From: Dulcicalothrix desertica PCC 7102
Lineage (GTDB): Bacteria > Cyanobacteriota > Cyanobacteriia > Cyanobacteriales > Nostocaceae
DNA: 48,887 nt
Assembly (NCBI RefSeq): GCF_003991905.1
Contig: NZ_RSCL01000048.1
Location: forward strand, 1 to 48,887
Reading direction: 5' to 3'
Shown here: one piece after another, positions 6,556 through 15,264 of the stretch
Numbering within the stretch: the stretch's first letter is position 1
Layout: the number at the start of each line of letters is the position of its first letter
Position numbers and translations under genes: made by a program
Notes under the pieces: generated by a model
Database searches by the model: none
Told to the model about the DNA's origin: nothing
Seen by the model: the letters and a program-made list of their open reading frames with translations, nothing else

Positions 6556-9282
6556 ATGAGTACCGAAATTATCATTACGTCAGAAGTGTTCGTTGCCTAT
6601 TCCCTGTGTCCTCGCAAAGCATTTTTAATGCTGTTTTCTGATGATAAGGGAACTCCCCATGACTACTCCCGCATTATCGAAGAACGTAAAAGGACTCATC
6701 AAGCTGAGTATCTAGAGGTTTTTAAGCAAGAACATATTGGCGCCAAAAAATATGATAAAAATAACTTTAAGGGAAATGATTTTTTCGTTGAAGCAAGCCT
6801 TAAATCTGAGTATTGGGAAGCTCATTGCGATGTTTTAACAAAAGTTGATGCTTCCTCATCACGTCGTAATTCAATCTACGAACCGACAATTATTATTGGA
6901 ACTTGCAGCATCACCAATGAACATAAAACAGAACTTTTATTTATTGGTAAAATTCTCGGACAAATTCAAAAACAGTTACCTGCTGTAGGCACAATTGTGG
7001 GAATGGATGGAAAGGCTCATCGAGTTAAACTGGAAAGTGGTTATAAATCAATAACTTCATTCCTTAAAACATTACAAGGATGGGTAGAAGAAAAGCCTAT
7101 TGAACCTCCACCTTTGATTTTGAATAAGCATTGCCCATCCTGTCAATTTCGGGATTTATGTCGAGAACAAGCTGTCAAGGAGAATAATCTTAGCTTGCTC
7201 GATAGAATGACACCTAAAGCAATTCAAAAGTACCACAAAAAGGGAATATTTACCATTCATCAACTTTCGTATTTATTTAGACTCAGACGAAATAAGAAAA
7301 AGCGAAAAAGTAAATTACCTGTAAAACACAGCCTGGAACTGCAAGCTTTAGCAATTAGAGAGCAGAAAATATATATCCAGGAAATACCCTCATTATCTAG
7401 AAAACCAGTTGAGCTTTTTTTAGATATTGAAGGTATTCCCGATGAGAATTTTTATTATCTAATTGGTCTTTTGGTTTGCACGGCAGAGAATGCTTCATAT
7501 CATTCATTTTGGGCAAATACAGCTGATGATGAAGAAAGCATTTGGAAGCAGTTGATTGAAAAAATTAACTCATATCCTGAAGCTGTAATTTATCATTATG
7601 GCAGTTATGAAGTCAAAGCCATTAATGAATTAGCAAAAAGGTACTCAACTGATTGTGAGTTAATAAAACAGCGTTTGATAAATCTTAACTCATATATTTA
7701 TGGCAAGGTATACTTTCCGACTTATTCTAATAGTCTAAAAGCAATTGGCGATTTTATAGGAATTTATTGGACAGTTCCAAATGCATCTGGATTGCAAAGT
7801 ATTGCTTGGCGATATCAATGGGAAGACAGCCAAGAAGTTGAACATCAGCAAAAGTTGATTCAATACAATCAAGATGATTGTCGCGCGCTCAAACTATTAG
7901 CAGATGAATATTGTAAAATTATAACAAATTCCGAATTGCAATCTAATATTGATTTCGCTAATCAACCTAAAAAAGAATCTACAGAAGTTGGCAAGAAAAT
8001 TCACAACCAATTTGACACAATTCTTAAATTTGCTCATGCCGACTACGATAAGAAGAAGATAAGTCTTTCCAAAGATAATACTGATGAGAATAGCCAAATC
8101 AAAAAAAGAGGCGCACGACAGTATAAAAATTACAACCGAGCAGTTAATTCAAAAATAAACAAAGTAATTCATGTGCCAGCTTTAGAAGCATGTCCACAAT
8201 GTAATAATGAACTTCTCCAAGAAAAACGCAAGATAATTTACAAAATAGTTATTGACCTTATTTTTTTTAAAACTGGATGCAGGAAAAATATTATCAAGTA
8301 TATAGGTTATAAGAACTACTGCCCAATATGCAAAAAATATTCGGCGCCACCAAGTTTTTTTGGAATGGGTCGTCCTTGTTCTTATGGACATGGATTTAAA
8401 GCTTGGGTTGTTTATCAAAGACTTTTTCTTAGATTACCATATCAAATTATTGTGCAGGAAACCGAGGAATTATTTGGTGAAAGCATAGCCGAAGGAACAA
8501 TTACTTATTTCCTAAAACAATTTTCTGAACACTATGCAGAAACTGAACTAATTCTTATTCAAAAAATTTTAGAAAGCCCTTTTATTCACGTTGATGAAAC
8601 TCAGATAAGCATCAGAGGAATAAATCAATACGTTTGGGTATTTACCGACGGTAAACATGTAATATTCCGACTAACTAAGACGAGAGAAGCAGAAATTGTT
8701 CATGAAATTTTATCTGAATATAAGGGTGTATTAGTTTCAGATTTTTATGGCGGTTATGACTCTGTAAACTGTAAACAGCAAAAATGCTGGAGTCATTTAA
8801 TTAAAGATATAAATGATGATTTATGGGACGCGCCATTTGATACTGAGTTTGAATGTTTTGTTTCTGAGGTAAGGAACTTAATTATACCAATACTTGAAAC
8901 AGTTGAAAAATATGGCTTAAAAAAGAGACATTTAAGCAAGTTTAATAAAGTCGTAGAAAAATTCTATACTCAAAATATACTTGATAAAGTTTACCGCTCT
9001 GAATTAGCAGTTAAATATCAAAAACGCTTTGAACGTTATAGGCAAAGCCTATTCACTTTTCTTGAACAAGATGCTATACCCTGGAATAATAACACAGCAG
9101 AGCGCGCGATTAGACATCTTGCTATACAACGAAAAATATCAGGGTCTTTTTATGAATCTGGTGCTACCTCATATCTCGTTTTACTTGGAATTATGCAAAC
9201 CTGTAGATTTCAAGATAAATCATTATTAAAATTCTTCATGTCAGGAGAGAAGGATATTGATAAATTTAAGTCCTCGAAGTAA
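6556..9282 (+). CDS. Cas4/RecB-like + DEDD exonuclease + IS66 transposase fusion
   Basis: 908 aa in one open frame. Residues 1-210 form a TM0106-type RecB/Cas4-like region with an iron-sulfur cysteine set: Cys18 (YSLCPRKAF) and Cys193/196/202 (CPSCQFRDLC). The D-x-K part of the PD-(D/E)XK motif looks degenerate. Residues 285-450 form an RNase_H_2 / DnaQ-like fold with Asp290 and Glu292 (FLDIEG) and Asp440/441 (YNQDDC). About residues 540-610 hold a Zn-binding motif (CPQC, CPIC). The rest is IS66 transposase with Asp680 (HVDETQ), Asp729 (VSDFYGGYD) and Glu849 (NNTAERAIR), all intact. No tnpA/tnpB helpers and no inverted ends are seen. Possible roles are an unusual transposase, or a domesticated nuclease acting on foreign or recombining DNA. 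Confidence 0.85.
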   Translation: MSTEIIITSEVFVAYSLCPRKAFLMLFSDDKGTPHDYSRIIEERKRTHQAEYLEVFKQEHIGAKKYDKNNFKGNDFFVEASLKSEYWEAHCDVLTKVDASSSRRNSIYEPTIIIGTCSITNEHKTELLFIGKILGQIQKQLPAVGTIVGMDGKAHRVKLESGYKSITSFLKTLQGWVEEKPIEPPPLILNKHCPSCQFRDLCREQAVKENNLSLLDRMTPKAIQKYHKKGIFTIHQLSYLFRLRRNKKKRKSKLPVKHSLELQALAIREQKIYIQEIPSLSRKPVELFLDIEGIPDENFYYLIGLLVCTAENASYHSFWANTADDEESIWKQLIEKINSYPEAVIYHYGSYEVKAINELAKRYSTDCELIKQRLINLNSYIYGKVYFPTYSNSLKAIGDFIGIYWTVPNASGLQSIAWRYQWEDSQEVEHQQKLIQYNQDDCRALKLLADEYCKIITNSELQSNIDFANQPKKESTEVGKKIHNQFDTILKFAHADYDKKKISLSKDNTDENSQIKKRGARQYKNYNRAVNSKINKVIHVPALEACPQCNNELLQEKRKIIYKIVIDLIFFKTGCRKNIIKYIGYKNYCPICKKYSAPPSFFGMGRPCSYGHGFKAWVVYQRLFLRLPYQIIVQETEELFGESIAEGTITYFLKQFSEHYAETELILIQKILESPFIHVDETQISIRGINQYVWVFTDGKHVIFRLTKTREAEIVHEILSEYKGVLVSDFYGGYDSVNCKQQKCWSHLIKDINDDLWDAPFDTEFECFVSEVRNLIIPILETVEKYGLKKRHLSKFNKVVEKFYTQNILDKVYRSELAVKYQKRFERYRQSLFTFLEQDAIPWNNNTAERAIRHLAIQRKISGSFYESGATSYLVLLGIMQTCRFQDKSLLKFFMSGEKDIDKFKSSK

Positions 9283-9287
9283 TTTTT

Positions 9288-10160
9288 TTATGGTTCATCG
9301 ATAATTGATATATTCATTACTACTCGATTTTCTGATGGGTGCTTGTAATGAGGTTGGTTGATGGTTGGACATAGATAGTCAAAGGAATTATCGGTATATT
9401 CCAATTGCATATTGCGAGGTGCATCTAAAGCAATAATAGCATCTCCAATTTTCTCGCAGCGCCTACAATCACACGCTGTGGCGCCTGTTTTCAAGATTTC
9501 TTTAAGATTAGTTACAATATTAATAAATCCCCTTGTATTAGTATTTTTAGGTAATTGGGACGCAATTTGAATTAACTGCTCAATCGATTTTTTATATTCT
9601 ACTAATATAAACTGGTCGATTTGACATTTACTTCTACAGCTTTTTATATCTCCAAATTCATCAGCAAACTTTTTTAGTCCTGGTGTTGGATTTTTTAAGT
9701 CAACACTAAGTGGAACCATTGCACGACTACAAGCTGTCAAATCTTTGTTGGTATTTTTAAATGATTTTCTTAATGTCAAGTCAAAACGTTTGATGTATAT
9801 GACTAAAGCGGCAATAGCTTTTTCCTTATCTTCTTTACTATAAAAGTTAAACTGCCGAGTACCAAAAAGTTGAGGTATCAATTGTAAAATAGCTTTGAGT
9901 TCGCTGCCTTTAAATTTATTACTCCAAAGGGAAATTGCGTCTCCTATGTTATTTATAGTATCCATACGTAAAATAAAATAGAAGGAAATAATATTGATTA
10001 AATAGCTACGTTTAATTTCCATTCTAACATAGTTAGATATGTAAATATTTTTGCCATTAAACTGCGATTTGAAATAATGTTGATATAGTTGTGTAGCAAG
10101 TATTAGAGAACGTGCTACTGAGGTGTCAAGAAAATACTCTTGTTCAATTTTATCTGACAT
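9288..10160 (-). CDS. PIN-domain nuclease with Cys-rich insert, probable toxin
   Basis: 290 aa, twice the length of a VapC. PIN hallmarks are present: Asp12 in FLDTSVARSL, Glu in RMEIKRS (about 49), Asp in KIGDAIIALDAP and TDNSFDYL near the end. Between them lie about 150 extra helical residues and two cysteine groups (CRSKC and CDCRRC) that could bind zinc. It is five bases downstream of a small acidic-tailed protein, the usual toxin-antitoxin geometry. Its stop lies five bases from the stop of the nuclease-transposase fusion, the genes being convergent. I infer an RNase toxin of a family I cannot name. Confidence 0.6.
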   Translation of the reverse strand: MSDKIEQEYFLDTSVARSLILATQLYQHYFKSQFNGKNIYISNYVRMEIKRSYLINIISFYFILRMDTINNIGDAISLWSNKFKGSELKAILQLIPQLFGTRQFNFYSKEDKEKAIAALVIYIKRFDLTLRKSFKNTNKDLTACSRAMVPLSVDLKNPTPGLKKFADEFGDIKSCRSKCQIDQFILVEYKKSIEQLIQIASQLPKNTNTRGFINIVTNLKEILKTGATACDCRRCEKIGDAIIALDAPRNMQLEYTDNSFDYLCPTINQPHYKHPSENRVVMNISIIDEP

Positions 10161-10165
10161 ATAGT

Positions 10166-10588
10166 TTATATATCTTGTTCTGAATCTTGTTCATATTCTT
10201 GAATATTATCATTTAGTTGTACCTCAAATGGCATGATATTAAATCCTAAATCATCTAAAGCCAAAATAGCATCTTCAACTTCTGCATCACTAAGTTTTTT
10301 TCGATTAACAAGAGATAGGAATAATTCGTAAGCACCTTGATATTGGTTTTTAGTATAATCAATCCAATAGTTTTGGTATGCAAGTGCATCATGTAATGCC
10401 ATCACTACTTCTGTATATGGGTCGCCAATGCATCTATCTAGCATGTCTCGCATTTTCCGGAGTAAGCTATATGCATAAACGGCAGCTATTGGTTCTCCAG
10501 AATAATAAGAGAGTTTTTGTAAGTCTTCTAAAAAAGACCTAGTAATTTCTGCTGCTTCTACTTCCAAAACAGTTTGTTCAGTACTCAT
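10166..10588 (-). CDS. Probable antitoxin / partner of the PIN protein
   Basis: 140 aa, mostly alpha-helical (ITRSFLEDLQKLSYYSGEPIAAVYAYSLLRKMRDML), with a strongly acidic tail (NIQEYEQDSEQDI). No recognised domain. It precedes the PIN gene by five bases on the same strand. Order (small gene first), acidic tail and spacing fit an antitoxin. A 10-bp palindrome, TACAATTGTA (10612-10621), lies 24 bp upstream of the start and could be its operator. Confidence 0.5.
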   Translation of the reverse strand: MSTEQTVLEVEAAEITRSFLEDLQKLSYYSGEPIAAVYAYSLLRKMRDMLDRCIGDPYTEVVMALHDALAYQNYWIDYTKNQYQGAYELFLSLVNRKKLSDAEVEDAILALDDLGFNIMPFEVQLNDNIQEYEQDSEQDI

Positions 10589-10861
10589 AGCAATTTCTGG
10601 TAATTTGTTATTACAATTGTAGACTTAATTATAGATGCGAAAAGTTCATCTATTAAGTCACATTGATTTGCCGGTGCGATCAGGCTACAAGTCTTATCAC
10701 TACGCTCAATTTTTTTCAATGGCGTCACACACCCTACGCCCTTGTATGTGTCGGTTGCTCCCGTTCTAATAAAATAAGCGGTAGCTGTGTTGAGTAAAAT
10801 AAATGCGAAGTTTACCCCGTTTAATCTTCAAAACGGCGCCTAAGAACTCCAGACAAGTAAT

Positions 10862-11037
10862 AATGCAAACTTTCCTAGGTAAAACTAAATGTCGAGCCAG
10901 GGACGAAGATTACCACGTTTAATTTTCAAAACGGCGCCGGATAAAGTACGAACAGTTACTTCTCGCTCTCATGACTTCCAGCTTCCCAGATTTCTACACG
11001 TTCGCCGTTGTAGTCAGCCGAAGCGGTTTAAGAGAGG
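10862..11037 (-). pseudogene. Duplicated 3' end of the plasmid primase-helicase gene
   Basis: About 170 bp closely match 24481-24645, the C-terminal end of the replication gene (VEIWEAGSQKREV and KIKRGNLRPWL). Substitutions and small indels break the frame. A second, 34-bp scrap of the same gene end lies at 10809-10842, just to its left. The rest of the 10589-11178 gap holds no gene I can support. A 17-bp stretch at 10774-10790 also matches the helicase gene at 45876-45892. Confidence 0.75.
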
Positions 11038-11178
11038 GCGCTCCTCTCTTGAAAGCAGCATATGAATGTTATATAGGCTTTTGGCGAAATAAACATCACA
11101 TATTTTGCATGAATTTTGACCCTCTCCTAGCAATTCACGCTTTTCGAGGCGCCGATGATTGAGCGCTTCTAAAGTTAA

Positions 11179-12045
11179 TCAAGTTTCAATTAAACCGTAT
11201 GCTTTCTCAAATGTGTGCAATACTTCCTCTTGTACATTAGTAAGCCAAGCTTCATAACGTTTCCCTAATCCTGCAAGCTGCCAATCAATGGAAGAATCGT
11301 GGTTTGGTAATTGATGCAGGCGCCGTAATCTTTTCAACAGTTCGCCCATAAATTCGCATTCCGAATCAGTATATTCCAGCGATTTGAGGTGTTCGATTTT
11401 CACTGTGTACTCGTTGTCCCACGTATCGATGGTACAGCTAAAATCTCCAACATGCGTAACAATACACCAACACCCACTTTTACCGCGTAAATCAGGATTA
11501 TCTTTGGGTAAGATTAGGCACACTTCACCAACACGGTAGGGATTGGGCAATTTAGTTCGTTCGCGAATTTTATCCACAATATCTTTTACAACTCTAGCTG
11601 ATGGTACTTTACCATCTGTAGCCTTAACTGCTTGAGTCCAAGCAAGACGTTGTTCATCTGGGTTGAGGGGAACGAGCGGTCGGACTTGACCCTCTGCGGT
11701 TGGTAAAATGTCTACAAATTGTAGACATGATTGAAGATTATCTACAATTGTCGCTGCATTAATTAATTGGTAGTAGCGTGAGCGGTGGTATGCAAACCTG
11801 TCCTTGCAATACTCGTCAAACGAAGTATGTGTATTACGGTAAAGTCGTCTATCCCTAAGTTCTTTTAATGCTAGTCCCGCCTGGTAAAATGCCCTTTCTA
11901 CAAGACGTTCGAGTCGCTCGCGCTCGCGCTGTTCGTCATAGGTAAGCTCATAATCTTGAACGGTAGAAGTTGCACACTCAACATTATCTTCGTTCTGTGT
12001 TGAGTCTGTGTTAGTAACAACCTCGGCGATAGCAGCCCTGTTCAT
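11179..12045 (-). CDS. Plasmid/phage-type DNA-binding protein of unknown role
   Basis: 288 aa from the ATG at 12045, chosen because GGAGGTG lies six bases upstream; a 17-codon upstream extension is less likely. The N-terminus is Glu/Arg-rich (YDEQRERERLERLVERAF). Then comes a module widespread on plasmids and phages (ALKELRDRRLYRNTHTSFDE followed by YCKDRFAYHRSRYYQLINAA), a helical pattern like KorB/ParB HTH regions. The middle (VRPLVPLNPDEQRLAW) resembles replication/partition accessory proteins, and the C-terminal half is a small beta domain plus helices. A role in plasmid maintenance is inferred. It is divergent from the RHH gene at 12186. Confidence 0.5.
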   Translation of the reverse strand: MNRAAIAEVVTNTDSTQNEDNVECATSTVQDYELTYDEQRERERLERLVERAFYQAGLALKELRDRRLYRNTHTSFDEYCKDRFAYHRSRYYQLINAATIVDNLQSCLQFVDILPTAEGQVRPLVPLNPDEQRLAWTQAVKATDGKVPSARVVKDIVDKIRERTKLPNPYRVGEVCLILPKDNPDLRGKSGCWCIVTHVGDFSCTIDTWDNEYTVKIEHLKSLEYTDSECEFMGELLKRLRRLHQLPNHDSSIDWQLAGLGKRYEAWLTNVQEEVLHTFEKAYGLIET

Positions 12046-12072
12046 ACTTTTCACCTCCGGAAGAAGTATATT

Positions 12073-12150
12073 TATTATAACAGCGATGTACACCACTGTT
12101 GATGCTGATTAAATATAAGTTTTTCTGTTCATATGTAGACGTAGTATAAT
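12073..12150. promoter_or_regulatory. Divergent promoter region
   Basis: The 141 bp between the divergent genes contain a TATAAT box at 12145-12150 facing the plus-strand RHH gene, and an inverted TATAAT at about 12074-12079 facing the minus-strand gene 28 bp before its start. The -35 elements are weak. The RHH protein would be a natural regulator of both. Confidence 0.35.
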
Positions 12151-12185
12151 GAACGCAGTTGTAGTTATATGCGCCAATTCCACAA

Positions 12186-12407
12186 ATGGCAAACCCGCGC
12201 GGCAATCCTGATTTTGGGGTGAAATATCGTTTTGATTACGGAAGGAATGAACCGCTTACCGAACAGGTAAAGGCGGTGGTTAGTCCGTGTGTAAAAGAAG
12301 AACTCTTAAAACTTGCCGACGCGCGCAATTGTACTGTGCCAGATTTGATACGCGAGGCACTTAATGCATATTTGGCAAACCAAGAAATCGAAAATATAAG
12401 TGCGTAG
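12186..12407 (+). CDS. CopG/RHH regulator
   Basis: 73 aa. A polar N-terminus (MANPRGNPDFGVKYRF) is followed by a classic ribbon-helix-helix: a strand around EQVKAVVSPCVKEEL, then helices LLKLADARNC and VPDLIREALNAYLANQ. Such proteins bind operators as dimers and serve as plasmid copy-number regulators or antitoxins. No toxin follows: the next 320 bp hold only a Uma2 remnant. No clear ribosome binding site precedes the ATG. Confidence 0.6.
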   Translation: MANPRGNPDFGVKYRFDYGRNEPLTEQVKAVVSPCVKEELLKLADARNCTVPDLIREALNAYLANQEIENISA

Positions 12408-12475
12408 AGCAAATTTGACGCGCTTCGATATGTAAGCATAAACGCGCGCAGGGTGCGACCGTGGAGGTAGTAACT

Positions 12476-12624
12476 ATGACCGAAGCCCTACCCAAACTAG
12501 TAACATGCAGAAGAATTTATCGAATGCCTCCTCAACGACAGGAAGCGCTACGAGTTACACTCCGGGAGTAATTATTGAGATGGCGCCACTTCTTTGGGTT
12601 CATAATTACCGACTGATAGCTTAA
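12476..12624 (+). pseudogene. Uma2-family (DUF820) nuclease remnant
   Basis: GGAGG and ATG at 12476 begin MTEALPKLVT, the usual Uma2 N-terminus. After a frameshift the next frame reads EEFIE and RYELHSG, and after another shift VIIEMAP and HNY, following the order of the family. The rest of the gene is missing. It accounts for most of the 12408-12736 gap. Confidence 0.7.
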
Positions 12625-12736
12625 GTGATAGATATCACTCCGTCTTTTGTTGTGTTACTGTCCTATTCGACAATTAGCAAATGTGCTATAACCTTAACTT
12701 GTTACGGTTTAAGGCACAAGGCAAGGTTATAATTAT

Positions 12737-14038
12737 ATGTGTCAATTTATATCAAGTATCAGTAAGCAAGATCTCCGACTTCTTTACTCTAGAGGTTTTA
12801 TTAGTGAAAAACGTAAGATTTTGGAGCGACTTGGAATTCTAGAACAAGTTTTTGAAAAATTTATTGATGCAGAAAATAATACTGAACCTATTAAAAATGC
12901 AGAGTTGATAGAACTTTTTGATAGTTGTAGCGATAACACCAAGAATATTGAAGAATTAACAAAAACGCTACTAAAAATTTCCCCTGGCAACGGAACAATC
13001 GGGTTTAGTCAGGTAAATTTTCTTGTAGACTACTTAAGACAAAAAGTTTGGAAATACCTTCAAGACAAACGATATAATCTTGATTTGACTCCTCATGACC
13101 ATGCGTTTGGTAGTGGAGGAGATTTTATTAAAACAATACATGCCACAACTCACGCATCTATTATTGCCGCTCCTCTAGTAACAATCTGCAAGACAGGAAC
13201 AGGAAATGTAACCTCTCCTCATGGAAGTTCTCAAGCCATGATAGAACTTGGATACAACCATATTCAAGTTCACCCCTCAAGTTTAAAAGAATTACTTGCC
13301 AGCTACAATTTCGCATTTGTTTCACTTGCTGATTTGGGATTTCCATATTCAGATAAGCTCAGAGAAGCAAGAAAACAACTGTGGCATCAAAATGTAATGG
13401 AGATTAATTGTAGATACAAACCTACAAAAGAAAATTGGCAAGAAATATTAAAAAAAATAGATATACCTATAAATATAGATATTTTTAAAATAGTTGCTCC
13501 AAACGCACAGGTATTAAATCCAGTTCATCATTCCACAGGAGTTTGTCACTTAGGAATGATACCTTACGTTCTTGGTATATATCTACACTTGGGAAGTCAA
13601 GGTATAATTTATCACTGTTATGATGGAATTGATGAAATATCTAACGCCTGTGTTAATCCAGTGAAAGATATTCCTAATAATCTCATAATTAAAGTTGACT
13701 CGGAAAATATTACAATTGCTGAGTTTTCACCAGAAGATATTGGTCTTGAAAGAGCCAGTATAGAAGAGATTAAAGGAGAACGAGAACTCAAAGAAGAAGT
13801 TAATATTTTCTGGGAAATTCTCCAAGGAGAAAAACAGCACTTCAAAACCAAAAGAGATTTTTTGGTAGCAAACGCAGGTTTGTTACTAGTAGCAGGGGAG
13901 AAAGTACCTAATCTTCATGAAGACATTGTGAGCCAACTCAAAACAGGAGTCAATATAGCTGAGAATTTAATCGATTCAGGCAAGTCTGGCAAAAATTTTC
14001 GTCAGCTATTGTTGGCTCTAAATAATCAACAACTATGA
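12737..14038 (+). CDS. TrpD-like phosphoribosyltransferase (glycosyltransferase family 3)
   Basis: 433 aa. An N-terminal helical domain (1-110) is followed by the nucleoside phosphorylase/TrpD fold. FGSGGDFIKTIHATTHASII corresponds to the PRPP-binding GTGGD loop, KTGTGNVTSPHGSSQA to the KHGNR/SS loop, NPVHHSTGVCHLG to the NPARP segment, and HCYDGIDEIS to the HGxDGLDEIS motif. TrpD transfers ribose phosphate to anthranilate. The altered loops (GSGGD, TGTGN instead of HGNR) and the longer N-terminus suggest a diverged paralogue with another acceptor. It is a single-gene transcription unit with no tryptophan genes near, which is odd for a plasmid. The family is clear, the substrate is not. Confidence 0.75.
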   Translation: MCQFISSISKQDLRLLYSRGFISEKRKILERLGILEQVFEKFIDAENNTEPIKNAELIELFDSCSDNTKNIEELTKTLLKISPGNGTIGFSQVNFLVDYLRQKVWKYLQDKRYNLDLTPHDHAFGSGGDFIKTIHATTHASIIAAPLVTICKTGTGNVTSPHGSSQAMIELGYNHIQVHPSSLKELLASYNFAFVSLADLGFPYSDKLREARKQLWHQNVMEINCRYKPTKENWQEILKKIDIPINIDIFKIVAPNAQVLNPVHHSTGVCHLGMIPYVLGIYLHLGSQGIIYHCYDGIDEISNACVNPVKDIPNNLIIKVDSENITIAEFSPEDIGLERASIEEIKGERELKEEVNIFWEILQGEKQHFKTKRDFLVANAGLLLVAGEKVPNLHEDIVSQLKTGVNIAENLIDSGKSGKNFRQLLLALNNQQL

Positions 14039-14065
14039 AAACTAATAATTCTTTCTTTTCCTGCT

Positions 14066-14266
14066 TCAACTTAATAATTCTAATAAAATAAATAACTCCC
14101 CGTTATCGATATATTTACTATTAAAAAAATTCTTCACATTAGCTGGTAAATCATCCATTGCTACACCTCTTGGTTTAAAAAATTTACCATCAATTCGGAT
14201 ATTTATGTCTTTTCTATTAGCAATATCTAAGAACAAGTGGCGATTTTGGAGGAAAGATAACAACAA
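14066..14266 (-). pseudogene. Possible C-terminal gene fragment
   Basis: A 66-codon minus-strand frame, TTG start only and no ribosome binding site, encodes a protein-like sequence (IRIDGKFFKPRGVAMDDL, NVKNFFNSKY). It may be the remnant of a longer gene. I do not recognise it. The rest of the 14039-14494 gap holds only a copy of the 20-bp palindrome. Confidence 0.25.
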
Positions 14267-14395
14267 TATTTATTTTTTTCTTGTATCCGCGTATGGACTC
14301 ATTGAGAGCGATTTTGTATCGGTTCGGAGCGCGCGGTCTAGGTAAATTTTCGGTTCGGTATGTGGCGCCGGATAGTTACTGCATAATATTTTGGC

Positions 14396-14415
14396 TTCCA
14401 ATAACGTTATTGGAA
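14396..14415. repeat. Iterated 20-bp palindrome, copy 1
   Basis: TTCCAATAACGTTATTGGAA, a perfect palindrome found again at 39418-39437 and 48277-48296, with a related 18-bp one at 48243-48260. All lie in intergenic DNA. It has no loop and no T-run, so it is a poor terminator. A protein-binding site or small mobile palindrome is more likely. Confidence 0.8.
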
Positions 14416-14494
14416 AATTTTTTTTCAACTTTGCGTAAAAGCGGGTTACTCCCAACGCATGTATTATTGCATGAAAACAAGGAGAACAAGCTTT

Positions 14495-15229
14495 ATGGGA
14501 GTAAACTTGCCACCAGTGATGCTAAAACTCAATACAAAAAAGCCTTTATCTCCAGACTATGCCACCAACTGGGAAAATAAACAACAGCATACCTATAAAG
14601 TAAATAACGCTATGGATGCACTGGATATCAGGCTAGAACATCTGGCTATTACTGCCAAAAAATTTCCACCCAAAAGTAAGTCTAGACAGCTTGCGCTTTC
14701 TGAACTTGCCAGTAAAATTCAGAATTCTAGAAGGCTTTTTTGTAAGGGGAGATATAACTATCCAGAAGATGTGTATATTGAAGCTTTGCAAGAAACATGG
14801 TTGTATATTTCACGAAAAATCGAGAAATATGACCCGGAAATTGGTACGGTAATAAATTGGGTAAATTTTATCTTAAATAAGCGTTTTATAGACGCAATTA
14901 GACGCTATACGAGAAACCAACAAGCATCTTTAGATGAGACGCTGTTAGATACACTTCCACAACCGCAAATTGTGCCTGATAGTGGGGAAATATTACAAGA
15001 AATTTTGCAAGCAGACCCAGATGATTTATTTAAAGTTGAGCATATTAAAAATCATCCAAAGGCAACTTTTCAAGCTATTGCTTTACGTCGGTTGGCTAAA
15101 CAATCTTGGGGCGATATGTCTGTTGAATGGGCAATAAGCGTATCAACACTGAGTAGTTTTTATCAACGCTGTCTTAAATTATTTATTCCTAAAATTCAGG
15201 AATATTACCAGAAAGATTATCAAAATTAA
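14495..15229 (+). CDS. Sigma-70-family (ECF-like) sigma factor
   Basis: 244 aa from the ATG at 14495, which has AAGGAG about 10 bp upstream. The upstream in-frame ATG lacks one. Region 2 lies at about residues 70-145 (YPEDVYIEALQETWLYISRK, KYDPEIGTVINWVNFIL, RFIDAIRRYTR), and a region 4-like HTH is near the C-terminus (ALRRLAKQSWGDMSVEWAIS). It is the first gene of a probable four-gene locus with DUF1822 and two CHAT genes, an arrangement recurrent in Nostocales. I infer that it transcribes this locus or genes controlled by it. Confidence 0.75.
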   Translation: MGVNLPPVMLKLNTKKPLSPDYATNWENKQQHTYKVNNAMDALDIRLEHLAITAKKFPPKSKSRQLALSELASKIQNSRRLFCKGRYNYPEDVYIEALQETWLYISRKIEKYDPEIGTVINWVNFILNKRFIDAIRRYTRNQQASLDETLLDTLPQPQIVPDSGEILQEILQADPDDLFKVEHIKNHPKATFQAIALRRLAKQSWGDMSVEWAISVSTLSSFYQRCLKLFIPKIQEYYQKDYQN

Positions 15230-15264
15230 TTACTTTGTAAACCAATTGAGGGAAAAAGTACATC

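Noticed and set aside
5886-10650. Inverted ends of an IS66 element around the fusion gene
   Set aside because: I compared both flanks and found only a shared 10-mer (ATAGCAATTT) in direct orientation. The downstream PIN gene starts its stop codon five bases away, leaving no room for an end.
10971-11162. 63-codon ORF
   Set aside because: It reads the reverse strand of the replication-gene fossil.
14281-14580. 99-codon ORF on the plus strand
   Set aside because: It runs through the 20-bp palindrome and into the sigma factor gene in another frame, and has no protein-like pattern.
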